From Candidatus Woesearchaeota archaeon (GTDB lineage: Archaea; Nanobdellota; Nanobdellia; Woesearchaeales; UBA11576): a stretch of DNA of 46,262 nt. Positions 40,044-46,262 of this stretch are shown one piece after another. Numbering within the stretch: position 1 is the stretch's first letter; the number at the start of each line of letters is the position of its first letter. Under the pieces are notes generated by a model. The model did no database searches, had not been told where the DNA came from, and saw only the letters and a program-made list of their open reading frames with translations. The stretch is taken from NCBI GenBank assembly GCA_016208715.1, contig JACQXV010000321.1:1-46262 (forward strand), written 5' to 3'. The translations under genes and the position numbers were made by a program.

Positions 40044-41942
40044 TTACTTCTTATTGCTTTTTTTCTTCTTGTCATCCTCAACTTCGTATTCAGCATCGAC
40101 TACTTTTTCCTTTTTTTTCTTTGGGGTTTCTGCTGTATCTTCTTCGGCTTTTGTTCCTTTTTCAGCATGTTCTTGCTGATACTGCGCTGCTGCCTTTTGG
40201 TACATCTCGGTTGAGGCTTCCTGGACTATGCGGTTTAGCTCATCAAGTTTTACCTTGATCTTCTGCGCATCACGTGGTTTTTCTTCCAGCAGTTTCTTAA
40301 GGTCTTCGACTCCGTCTTTGATAGTCGATAATTTGTCCTTGTCAACTTTTCCTTCCAGAGTAGAGAGCAGTTTTGTGGTAGAGTAGACGACGGCGTCTGC
40401 CTGGTTGATAGTCTCTACTTCTTCTTGTAGCTTTTTGTCTTCCGCAAGGTGCGCTTCCGCTTCTTTTCTCATCCGTTCAACGTCATCTTTCGAGAGATTT
40501 GTCGTGCCGGTGATGGTGATCGCCTGCTGTTTTCCAGTCCCAAGGTCCTTTGCAGAAACGTTGACGATGCCGTTTGCATCAATGTCAAACACTACTTCTA
40601 TCTGCGGCACTCCGCGCGGCGCAGGCGGAATCCCGACAAGATCGAACATCCCGAGATGCTTATTGTCTGTAAACATAGGCCTCTCTCCTTGTCCAACACG
40701 GATCGTGACTGCAGGCTGGTTATCTGCAGCAGTCGAGAAGTTCTGTGATTTCTTTGTTGGGATCGTCGTGTTGCGTTCCATGAGCTTGGTGAAGACTCCG
40801 CCGAGCGTCTCGATTCCAAGGGAGAGCGGTGTCACGTCAAGGAGCAGCACTTCCTTGAGATCTCCTGCGAGGATTCCTCCCTGAATTGCTGCGCCAAGTG
40901 CGACACACTCCATTGGGTCAACGCCGTGTTCGATACGTCTGCCAAGGGTATCTTCTACGAATTTCTGCACGAGCGGCATACGGGTCGGCCCGCCGACCAT
41001 AATGATCTTGCTGATGCCGCTTGTCTTTAGTTTTGCGTCCTTGACTGCTTGTTCCATTGGATGGCGGCAACGTTCAACGAGAGGCCTCACGAGATCTTCA
41101 AGTTTTGCCCGGTTGAGCTTCATCACGAGATGCTTAGGCCCTTCATTTGTTGCAGTGATGAATGGCAGGTTTATATCTGTCTCAAGGGTTGTTGATAGTT
41201 CGATCTTTGCTTTTTCTGCCGCTTCCCGCACGCGTTGCATGGCAGTCTTGTCTTTCGAGACGTCAACTCCTTCGGTGCGCTTGAATTCCTTGAGTATCCA
41301 ATCGATGACTGCCAAGTCCATATCGGTTCCACCAAGCTGTGTGTCTCCTGATGTTGAGAGAACCTCAAAGACGCCTTCGCCGAATTCCATGATGGTAACA
41401 TCGAGTGTCCCTCCTCCTAAATCAAAGATAAGAATCTTGAGTTCTTCGTGTGCTTTATCGAGTCCGTACGCGAGTGAGGCGGCGGTCGGCTCGTTGATGA
41501 TGCGGACAACATCGAGGCCGGCAATCGCTCCTGCATCTTTAGTTGCCTGTCGCTGCGTGTCGTCAAAGTATGCTGGCACAGTGATTACTGCCTTCTCTAC
41601 CTTCTCGCCCAGGTACGCTTCAGCATCTTTCTTGATTTTCTGTAAAATAAATGCAGAGATCTGCTGTGGATTGTATTCTTTGTTGTTGATCTTGTATTTG
41701 AACGATGTTCCCATCTTACGCTTTGCTGCCATCATGGTGTTCTCGGGATTCGTTACCGCCTGGCGGCGCGCCGGCTCTCCGACGAGCATCTGCCCGTCTT
41801 TTGTGAACGCGACAACGCTTGGCACAGTTTTTCCTGCAAGTGTCGCCCCTTCGGCACTCGGGATAATTTTGGGTTTTCCTCCTTCTAATACTGCTGCTGC
41901 AGAGTTTGATGTTCCTAAGTCGATGCCAATTATTTTTGCCAT
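40044..41942 (-). CDS. dnaK: Chaperone protein DnaK (Hsp70)
   Basis: The 632-aa protein has the ATPase phosphate loops [15 protein letters not shown] and [13 protein letters not shown], the adenosine motif [14 protein letters not shown], the interdomain linker [18 protein letters not shown], and a substrate-binding domain with [17 protein letters not shown]. It ends in a Lys-rich tail rather than the eukaryotic EEVD. ATP-driven holding and folding of proteins is its role, with DnaJ and GrpE encoded nearby. ATG 41942 has a strong GGAGGG site 5 nt upstream; upstream in-frame codons to 42056 are low-complexity and are not included. Confidence 0.97.
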   Translation of the reverse strand: MAKIIGIDLGTSNSAAAVLEGGKPKIIPSAEGATLAGKTVPSVVAFTKDGQMLVGEPARRQAVTNPENTMMAAKRKMGTSFKYKINNKEYNPQQISAFILQKIKKDAEAYLGEKVEKAVITVPAYFDDTQRQATKDAGAIAGLDVVRIINEPTAASLAYGLDKAHEELKILIFDLGGGTLDVTIMEFGEGVFEVLSTSGDTQLGGTDMDLAVIDWILKEFKRTEGVDVSKDKTAMQRVREAAEKAKIELSTTLETDINLPFITATNEGPKHLVMKLNRAKLEDLVRPLVERCRHPMEQAVKDAKLKTSGISKIIMVGGPTRMPLVQKFVEDTLGRRIEHGVDPMECVALGAAIQGGILAGDLKEVLLLDVTPLSLGIETLGGVFTKLMERNTTIPTKKSQNFSTAADNQPAVTIRVGQGERPMFTDNKHLGMFDLVGIPPAPRGVPQIEVVFDIDANGIVNVSAKDLGTGKQQAITITGTTNLSKDDVERMRKEAEAHLAEDKKLQEEVETINQADAVVYSTTKLLSTLEGKVDKDKLSTIKDGVEDLKKLLEEKPRDAQKIKVKLDELNRIVQEASTEMYQKAAAQYQQEHAEKGTKAEEDTAETPKKKKEKVVDAEYEVEDDKKKKSNKK

Positions 41943-42036
41943 GTTTTCCCTCCAACTATTCTTGGTATGTTCCTGGTAGTATGCTGCCTGGTTGTTATGC
42001 TTATGTGTTCTGTTTATGTTGTGTTTTTTCTTGTTG

Positions 42037-42393
42037 TTATGGTCGTATGTTTTCATCCGATTTGGGAATAAGCGCCTCTTTTCGTAGAGCCTCTAATTTT
42101 TCTTCGGTCAACACGCGCTTGTGCATAACTCCTGCGACGCGCGATACTTCAAAGAGCTTGACGAGTTTTGGAAGCTTGAATGAGTCATACGGTTTGACAG
42201 AGGCAAGCGCGTCATAAAGTTCTTGATCGGTTGTAGTGAATTCGACATCTGGCTGCTTGCAGATGATTGCAGTTTCAAGTTTTTCATCATCGGTGATGAG
42301 GTACCTAAGAATCGTCGCTCCATTGAGAAACGCGTTGCGGCGTCGCGGAGCTCTTTCCTGGCTGCCCGGTGCATTGATTTCGATGCGGATCAT
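42037..42393 (-). CDS. Uncharacterised 118-aa protein in the chaperone cluster
   Basis: The segment [20 protein letters not shown], then [18 protein letters not shown], recalls the core of PIN-type domains, in which an acidic residue follows a TTD motif, but the first catalytic Asp is not clear and the protein is short. I therefore do not assign it. It lies 23 nt downstream of the DUF3467 gene and 94 nt upstream of dnaK, all on one strand, so it is likely co-transcribed with them. Confidence 0.65.
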   Translation of the reverse strand: MIRIEINAPGSQERAPRRRNAFLNGATILRYLITDDEKLETAIICKQPDVEFTTTDQELYDALASVKPYDSFKLPKLVKLFEVSRVAGVMHKRVLTEEKLEALRKEALIPKSDENIRP

Positions 42394-42415
42394 ACACTCT
42401 CACGCTCTGGTACAA

Positions 42416-42781
42416 TCATCCGAAATAGCTCGGGATGCTCAAGTCTGTTTTCACAGTCTTGGTGGCTCCTTTCCTTGACTTCTTGATGTTGTCTTCTGCG
42501 ATCTGGATGGCTTTTGGTTTTTCTATCACACCAAACTGATTCTCATAATTGTTGACGACCTTCGTGAAAAGTTCAAGCATCTGCTTTGCATGAAAGGGCT
42601 CGACGAGCACCACGGCGTGCTTGATGTTAATTGTCGGAGCACTTGTACTGCGGGGATCGACGCGCGGCGTTATCGACTTGAAATCCAGAATGAACTGAAG
42701 GGGGTTGAAGTTTACAGAAAGTTCGTGGCAGTACAGTGCATCGCCGTCGTTGATAACGACATTGATATTTTTGTTTTCCAT
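42416..42781 (-). CDS. DUF3467-family protein
   Basis: The protein has 121 aa. The pattern matches DUF3467: an N-terminal strand pair with ALYCHELSVNFNPLQFILDF, a central KHAVVLVEPFHAKQMLELF, and NNYENQFGVIEKP near the C-terminus. The family occurs widely in bacteria and archaea and has no proven function. ATG 42781 has GGTGA at suitable spacing; ATG 42784 and GTG 42790 are alternatives. It sits between the YkgJ-like gene and the gene upstream of dnaK. The spacer before it carries the direct repeat TTGGCTAAT. Confidence 0.8.
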   Translation of the reverse strand: MENKNINVVINDGDALYCHELSVNFNPLQFILDFKSITPRVDPRSTSAPTINIKHAVVLVEPFHAKQMLELFTKVVNNYENQFGVIEKPKAIQIAEDNIKKSRKGATKTVKTDLSIPSYFG

Positions 42782-42863
42782 CATGGTCACCTTGCATTGT
42801 TGGCTAATCTTGTTTGCTAAGCCAATCTTGTTGGCTAATAATTATTCGCTAACTATTCATTCG

Positions 42864-43397
42864 TTATTTGAGTCGTTCATACGATAAGATTTGTTCTCGT
42901 AACGCCTTATTTGGGCATATGTTTTCAATTGTTGCACCGCCGAGCACATGACCGCCGGTCTTCAGGTATGTCGCGTACTCGCGGATTGATTGTGGGTCGG
43001 CAGGGTTGAGGAAGTAATTAACTAAAAACCACACCCGCGTATCATTGCCGTATTCTTTGCAGCCCATTGCAAGCTTGCATTGCAAGGGCTTGACTTCGTG
43101 GATTGTGCATCCACGTTTGTAGTCAAAAAAGACGCATTCTCCGAATGGCTTTTGCGGCGTTTTTGTTTTTGGGCGATGCAGGGCGGTGTTGAGCAGCGTT
43201 CGTTTCTCGAACAATTGCTGTTTCATTACTTCTTGATCCATGCAAAGATGCTTGGCGATCTTTGGCAGATCGTCGTCGCTTGCAAATCCGCTGCCGTACT
43301 TGCACTGTTGCCTGCATGCTGCACAGCCGCATGGCTGAGTCAGCTTGAGCACTTCGCTTACCGGCGTCTCTTTGCGAATCAGTGCAATAGATTTCAT
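42864..43397 (-). CDS. YkgJ-like zinc/iron-chelating cysteine cluster protein
   Basis: The 177-aa protein contains PCGCAACRQQCKYGSGF in the first third and CVFFDYKRGCTIHEVKPLQC, then KLAMGC, in the second. This is the Cys-rich arrangement of the YkgJ (CxxCxxCC) superfamily, thought to bind an Fe-S cluster or zinc. The function is unproved. It lies 73 nt downstream of grpE; the spacer holds two tandem copies of a TATA-rich 20-mer, a possible internal promoter on the minus strand. Confidence 0.8.
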   Translation of the reverse strand: MKSIALIRKETPVSEVLKLTQPCGCAACRQQCKYGSGFASDDDLPKIAKHLCMDQEVMKQQLFEKRTLLNTALHRPKTKTPQKPFGECVFFDYKRGCTIHEVKPLQCKLAMGCKEYGNDTRVWFLVNYFLNPADPQSIREYATYLKTGGHVLGGATIENICPNKALREQILSYERLK

Positions 43398-43418
43398 GTA
43401 AGACTGGTTGTTTGTGCG

Positions 43419-43458
43419 AAATATAGTATATGAAATTGCGGAATATAGTATATGAAAT
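43419..43458 (-). promoter_or_regulatory. Duplicated TATA-rich motif upstream of the YkgJ-like gene
   Basis: ATATAGTATATGAAAT occurs twice in tandem between grpE and the YkgJ-like gene. Read on the minus strand, both copies contain a TATA-like CATATACTATATT, and they lie 22-60 nt from the gene's ATG. Confidence 0.45.
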
Positions 43459-43469
43459 AGTTTATGAGT

Positions 43470-44009
43470 TTATGTGGGCTTCTTGCTCACTTTCACCTTG
43501 CTGTGACGGACGATCTTCCCTTTCACAAGGTATCCTTTCTGAAACTCTTCAAGGATGCGTCCTTCGTCGCCGGCGTCATCTTCCATCATCAGCGCTTCAT
43601 GGAAGTACGGGTCGAACCGGCGGTTCTGTGTCTGGATCTGTTCGATCCCCTCTTCTTCAAGCAGGCCATAGAGTTGGCTATACACGAGTTCCATGCCTTT
43701 GACAAAGGTGTCGTGGTTTTGCGTGTTTTTGAGACCGATCTCCATGCTATCGAGAACGGGAAGTAATTTTTTGATAAGATCAACTTTTGCAAAGGCCCGA
43801 AATTCACCATTCTCTTTTTCTACTCTTTTCTTGTAGTTGTCAAATTCTGCTGCAAGACGCTTCAGGTCGTTTGTCAGTTCTGCTATCTTTGCATCTTTGG
43901 GGTCAGACTGTTGTGGCTGTTGTGCTTGCGCGGTTGGCTGTGGCGAAGACTGCTCCCCTGTTGGTTGTTTTTGCATTTGTCGCTGTTTTTTCTGATTTTG
44001 CTGTTCCAT
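43470..44009 (-). CDS. grpE: Nucleotide exchange factor GrpE
   Basis: The protein has about 179 aa. A Gln-rich disordered N-terminus (about 45 residues) is followed by the long dimerisation helix (AKIAELTNDLKRLAAEFDNY, then KKRVEKENGE) and the C-terminal beta domain (FDPYFHEALMMEDD, EFQKGYLVKGKIVRHSKVKV). GrpE releases ADP from DnaK. ATG 44009 has GGTG 8 nt upstream; ATG 44027 is a possible earlier start. A minus-strand TATA (ATTTATA near 44094-44100) with a BRE-like GAAAACT places the promoter in the 137-bp divergent gap shared with the winged-helix gene. Confidence 0.95.
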   Translation of the reverse strand: MEQQNQKKQRQMQKQPTGEQSSPQPTAQAQQPQQSDPKDAKIAELTNDLKRLAAEFDNYKKRVEKENGEFRAFAKVDLIKKLLPVLDSMEIGLKNTQNHDTFVKGMELVYSQLYGLLEEEGIEQIQTQNRRFDPYFHEALMMEDDAGDEGRILEEFQKGYLVKGKIVRHSKVKVSKKPT

Positions 44010-44113
44010 GCATGACACCGCAGCCACATTTTAGCCAGGCTTTAATCAACTTCTGTTGACTTGAGATAAACAAAAATCAGGTAAAGTTAACTCGTATAAA
44101 TAGTTTTCGCCAA

Positions 44114-44126
44114 AGATTTAAATACC
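44114..44126 (+). promoter_or_regulatory. TATA box of the winged-helix regulator gene
   Basis: AAAGATTTAAATA ends about 21 nt before ATG 44147, consistent with a leaderless transcript. It lies back to back with the grpE promoter. Confidence 0.5.
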
Positions 44127-44146
44127 CCGCAGCCAATATTTTTTGC

Positions 44147-44548
44147 ATGAACATCTTTAGCCAGCGTATAACAATTATACGCGTCAGAAAACCAGCAAAA
44201 AAAGATGTAAATGCAGAACTGCAGTGGTTTGGTGATTCATTAGGGCTCTTTAATCTGCGGGATAAGGATAAATCCTGTTTTCGTATCTTTATTGAGCTTC
44301 TGAAAGCGACTCGCACACACCGTACAATCTCTTCTGACGCTATCGCCTACAAATTGGGGCTTTCTCGCGGAACAGTTATTCATCACATCAATAAACTTAT
44401 AGATGCAGGAATAGTGATCAATGAAGGCAGTGGTTATCTCTTGCGCGTCGACAGACTCGAGCATCTCATCGACGAGATTGAGAAAGACATTCAACGCACG
44501 TGCAGCGACCTGCGGGGGATCGCGCGCAACATCGATGAGAACATTTAA
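44147..44548 (+). CDS. Winged-helix transcription regulator divergent from grpE
   Basis: The protein has 133 aa. Residues about 45-105 form a winged helix-turn-helix of ArsR/TrmB style: SDAIAYKLGLSRGTVIHHIN is the turn and recognition helix, and KLIDAGIVINEGSGYLLRVD the wing. A short helical C-terminus (DEIEKDIQRTCSDLRGIA) could dimerise. No cysteine-based sensor is present. Because it is divergent from the grpE-dnaK cluster and shares its 137-bp promoter region, it is a candidate heat-shock regulator; this is inference from position, as with Phr-type regulators in other archaea. Confidence 0.78.
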   Translation: MNIFSQRITIIRVRKPAKKDVNAELQWFGDSLGLFNLRDKDKSCFRIFIELLKATRTHRTISSDAIAYKLGLSRGTVIHHINKLIDAGIVINEGSGYLLRVDRLEHLIDEIEKDIQRTCSDLRGIARNIDENI

Positions 44549-44599
44549 CCGCTCGGTGTTTGAATAGTTGCAAGGTAGATTAATTTATAATCTAAATTT

Positions 44600-45116
44600 G
44601 TATTTGTTTAGCTGTTTTCTGTTCATTTACACTTTTCACGACCAGCACCGCTCAGACGCGCTACGCGCATCTTCGCTCTAAAAGAAAACCGAATGATTGA
44701 TCAATTATACTCCGGTTTTCTGAACATAACAAACGCGAAAACGATTGATTTGTTCAATATTGCGCGTTTGTTATGAATTTCCGCCACAGCCAGCTCGTGC
44801 AGTTATTCTGGTCGCATAAGGCCGACATGTCAGGAATCGAAGATTCCTGAGCACGCTCAAGAACCGAAGGTTCTTGACGTTCCCCGCAATTGACTACCCC
44901 ATAAGGGAATACTTCCCTTATCAACCCACAGTAAGGCGGGCATAAAGCCTGCCGCGTAGGGATGAGCGACAGGGTTCCCTTCAGGGATGTCGCGAGTCCA
45001 AGTGTTGATTTATTTACAATCTTACCTGTAATAACAACCATGCAACAAATTTGTATCGGTGGCGGAAATTGTGCGGGTCGTGCTATTCGTGATGTTAATT
45101 CCAGCTAAACAAATAC
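44600..45116. repeat. Family-B element, 517 bp, with three palindromes nested inside
   Basis: The ends are GTATTTGTTTAGCTG and CAGCTAAACAAATAC. CTAAATTT flanks it on both sides exactly (44592-44599 and 45117-45124). Inside are AGAAAACCG/CGGTTTTCT (about 44682-44720), ATAACAAACGCG/CGCGTTTGTTAT (about 44727-44773) and the long GAATTTCCGCCAC/GTGGCGGAAATT pair (44774 to about 45070). This last unit contains AGGAATC-GAA-GATTCCT, CAAGAACC-GAA-GGTTCTTG and GGCGGGC-ATAAA-GCCTGCC stem-loops, like family D. It contains no credible gene and accounts for the whole 600-bp gap. Confidence 0.92.
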
Positions 45117-45149
45117 CTAAATTTTATATAACATTTTTCTTGCTTAACA

Positions 45150-45986
45150 TCAGATAGGCATTATATTTGATGCGTTCGCCTGCCCTGGATAAATTCCCAG
45201 GTAATGGAAGAACGTAAAATAATTCTTAGTTCCGACTGTGAAGTTGAACGGAGTAGATATCTGGCCAAGCCGAACGCTATCGATCATCATGTTCTCAAAC
45301 ACGATCGTGCGCGTGCTGCTGCTAACACCGCCACTGTCATTTGATGTGTACTCAAGCTTCATAGGAAATCCATAATATGATTGAACCCACATGAATCCGG
45401 GGTAACGGTTGTTATAGAGTATACTGAATTTCTTGACGTCGTTGTCGTAGAGCGTTTCATCTGCAACAAATGTTGGTTTTCCTACCTTGTACATATGTTC
45501 CAGAGGGTCAAGCTGATAAAAATCACTGTAGTTCACTACTTCAAGCTTCTTGTCGATGTTTGGTTTTTGGCAGAAGCGCCTGCTGCAGTGAGACAGTGCA
45601 ACTTTCTTGACGCGGTCAATAAACACCTCATCGTAGATTGTTCCATCCTCGAAATAACGCGGCTTTTCTAGCTGCATTTTCACGAAGCGATTGTTGACAA
45701 AAAAGTAATACTTCTCATCAAGATCGCTATCGCTCAAATTGTATTGGAAGGACTTCAAGGATTCAGTACGCGTCAAAAACTGAAAGAAATCGTTCGTCTG
45801 TTTCTGCGTTGCCTGCGTCGTCGACACCGTTTGTTCATTTATCTGCTCTTGTTCTGGTGTTTGATCGGGTTGTTCTTGAACTGCCGTGCCGGGGGGTTGG
45901 CTCTTGAGTGTACACCCAAAACTCGCGCCAGCAATGGCGAGTAGGAGTAATGCAAGCAGCACAAAATCTTTGTAGTTTTTGGTCAT
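45150..45986 (-). CDS. Secreted lipoprotein of unknown function
   Basis: The protein has 278 aa. The N-terminal signal FVLLALLLLAIAG ends in a lipobox-like A-S-F-G-C25, so the mature protein should be lipid-anchored outside the cell. A Gln/Thr/Pro/Glu-rich linker of about 40 residues follows, like that of the copper lipoprotein at 5346. The folded domain of about 210 residues is beta-rich and aromatic (KYYFFVNNRFVKMQLEKPRY, then MWVQSYYGFPMKLEY), with a Cys pair (CSRRFC). Its shape recalls outer-leaflet lipoprotein carrier-like domains, but no family is recognised. A TATA-like stretch ATATTATAT lies just upstream of its start. Confidence 0.75.
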   Translation of the reverse strand: MTKNYKDFVLLALLLLAIAGASFGCTLKSQPPGTAVQEQPDQTPEQEQINEQTVSTTQATQKQTNDFFQFLTRTESLKSFQYNLSDSDLDEKYYFFVNNRFVKMQLEKPRYFEDGTIYDEVFIDRVKKVALSHCSRRFCQKPNIDKKLEVVNYSDFYQLDPLEHMYKVGKPTFVADETLYDNDVKKFSILYNNRYPGFMWVQSYYGFPMKLEYTSNDSGGVSSSTRTIVFENMMIDSVRLGQISTPFNFTVGTKNYFTFFHYLGIYPGQANASNIMPI

Positions 45987-46062
45987 GAGACTTCAGTTTT
46001 TGATATAATATAAAAAACTTATGAAGATTCGCTTGATTACGATCGACATTATTGCGATCCAC

Positions 46063-46103
46063 GGCTCTGTCCCGAATCTCGCTTACGCTTGGCCGCTGCA
46101 CCG
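46063..46103 (-). repeat. Family-A element end, cut by a family-D copy
   Basis: GGCTCTGTCCCGAATCTCGC and the following CGCTTGGCCGCTGCACCG match the right half of family A in reverse orientation. It stops where the family-D sequence begins at about 46108, so D appears to have inserted into A. Confidence 0.75.
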
Positions 46104-46107
46104 GAAT

Positions 46108-46262
46108 ATCATAAAAATCCGCCGCAGGCGTTCCACTCTGCACTAAAGTGCGGAGTTTGACGGAACGCCTGCTTTGATAGGCGGATTTGTCAGAAACCTT
46201 TGGTTTCTGAGCATGCTCAGAAATGCTTTGCATTTCTGACATTTAGGATGCCAAAAACTTCG
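46108..46262. repeat. Family-D nested hairpin repeat, variant copy at the window edge
   Basis: It shares ATCATAAAAATCCGCCG with the other copies but carries different stem sequences in the same layout: AATCCGCC/GGCGGATT, CAGGCGTTCC/GGAACGCCTG, and ACTCTGCAC-TAAA-GTGCGGAGT. Two more hairpins follow (CAGAAACC-TTT-GGTTTCTG and CAGAAATGC-TTT-GCATTTCTG) before TTTAGGATGCCAAAAA. It runs to the end of the window. Confidence 0.8.

Noticed and set aside
41002..41979. 325-aa plus-strand open frame
   Set aside because: It is antisense to dnaK; the dnaK frame has all family motifs, and the antisense frame is Ser/Arg-rich shadow sequence.
44754..45041. 95-aa minus-strand open frame inside the 517-bp repeat
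   Set aside because: It consists of translated hairpins and has no start signal or protein-like motif.
1..46262. tRNA or rRNA genes
   Set aside because: I looked for T-arm-like GGTTCRAATC sequences and conserved rRNA stretches in the gaps on both strands and found none; a dedicated search could still find an intron-containing tRNA.

Overview
The window looks like a chromosome segment of an archaeon, most likely a DPANN-type lineage such as Woesearchaeota; the lineage is an inference. The archaeal signs are TATA-box promoters about 25 nt upstream of leaderless ATGs (before the genes at 4610 and 6321), GGTGA-type ribosome sites, an archaeal-type Elp3, a cyclic 2,3-diphosphoglycerate synthetase-like GTPase, free-standing AlaX, an AbrB-type mini regulator, and many uncharacterised 100-700 aa proteins. 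The DnaK/DnaJ/GrpE set is of bacterial type, as in many archaea. I found no tRNA, rRNA, CRISPR array or transposase gene.

Layout. 1-743: tandem repeats and a palindromic element. 744-5975: glutaredoxin, CoA-binding protein, COG2403 GTPase, ornithine carbamoyltransferase-like enzyme, glycosyltransferase and a CuA-type copper lipoprotein. 6321-9498: a probable accessory island of small unknown genes, a DUF4145/HEPN-like protein, and a BglII/BstYI-like restriction-modification pair. 9542-11023: aldehyde dehydrogenase. 11304-17019: a four-gene membrane operon of von Willebrand A (BatA-like) proteins. 17412-22472: a two-domain nucleotidyltransferase and three unknown genes. 22517-26702: alanyl-tRNA editing protein, zinc peptidase, Hanks-type kinase and a broken small gene behind it. 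27119-30918: AbrB/NnrD operon, cation/proton antiporter, CRM RNA-binding protein. 31032-36683: two large unknown proteins (one a TIM-barrel metalloenzyme) and Elp3. 36841-44548: DUF1385 membrane protein, then the chaperone cluster (dnaJ, HD protein, dnaK, two small genes, YkgJ-like protein, grpE) with a divergent winged-helix gene. 45150-45986: lipoprotein.

The most striking content is between the genes. Nearly every longer gap is filled by members of several families of palindromic, gene-less elements. Family A has 17-bp inverted ends (GGCTCTGTCCCGAATCT) and 9-bp target duplications. Family B has ends GTATTTGTTTAGC and exact 8-bp target duplications. Family C is nested in B. Family D carries TAAA-loop stem-loops that resemble IS200/IS605 ends. 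Family E is a pair of long hairpins. Elements sit inside one another (C in B, D in A, A in B, three palindromes in one 517-bp B copy), so the order of insertion can be read. The direct repeats at the junctions show that A and B have moved, although no transposase lies in the window. One insertion seems to have split a two-gene operon (30458-30706) and another supplies the stop codon of a damaged gene (25005-25141).
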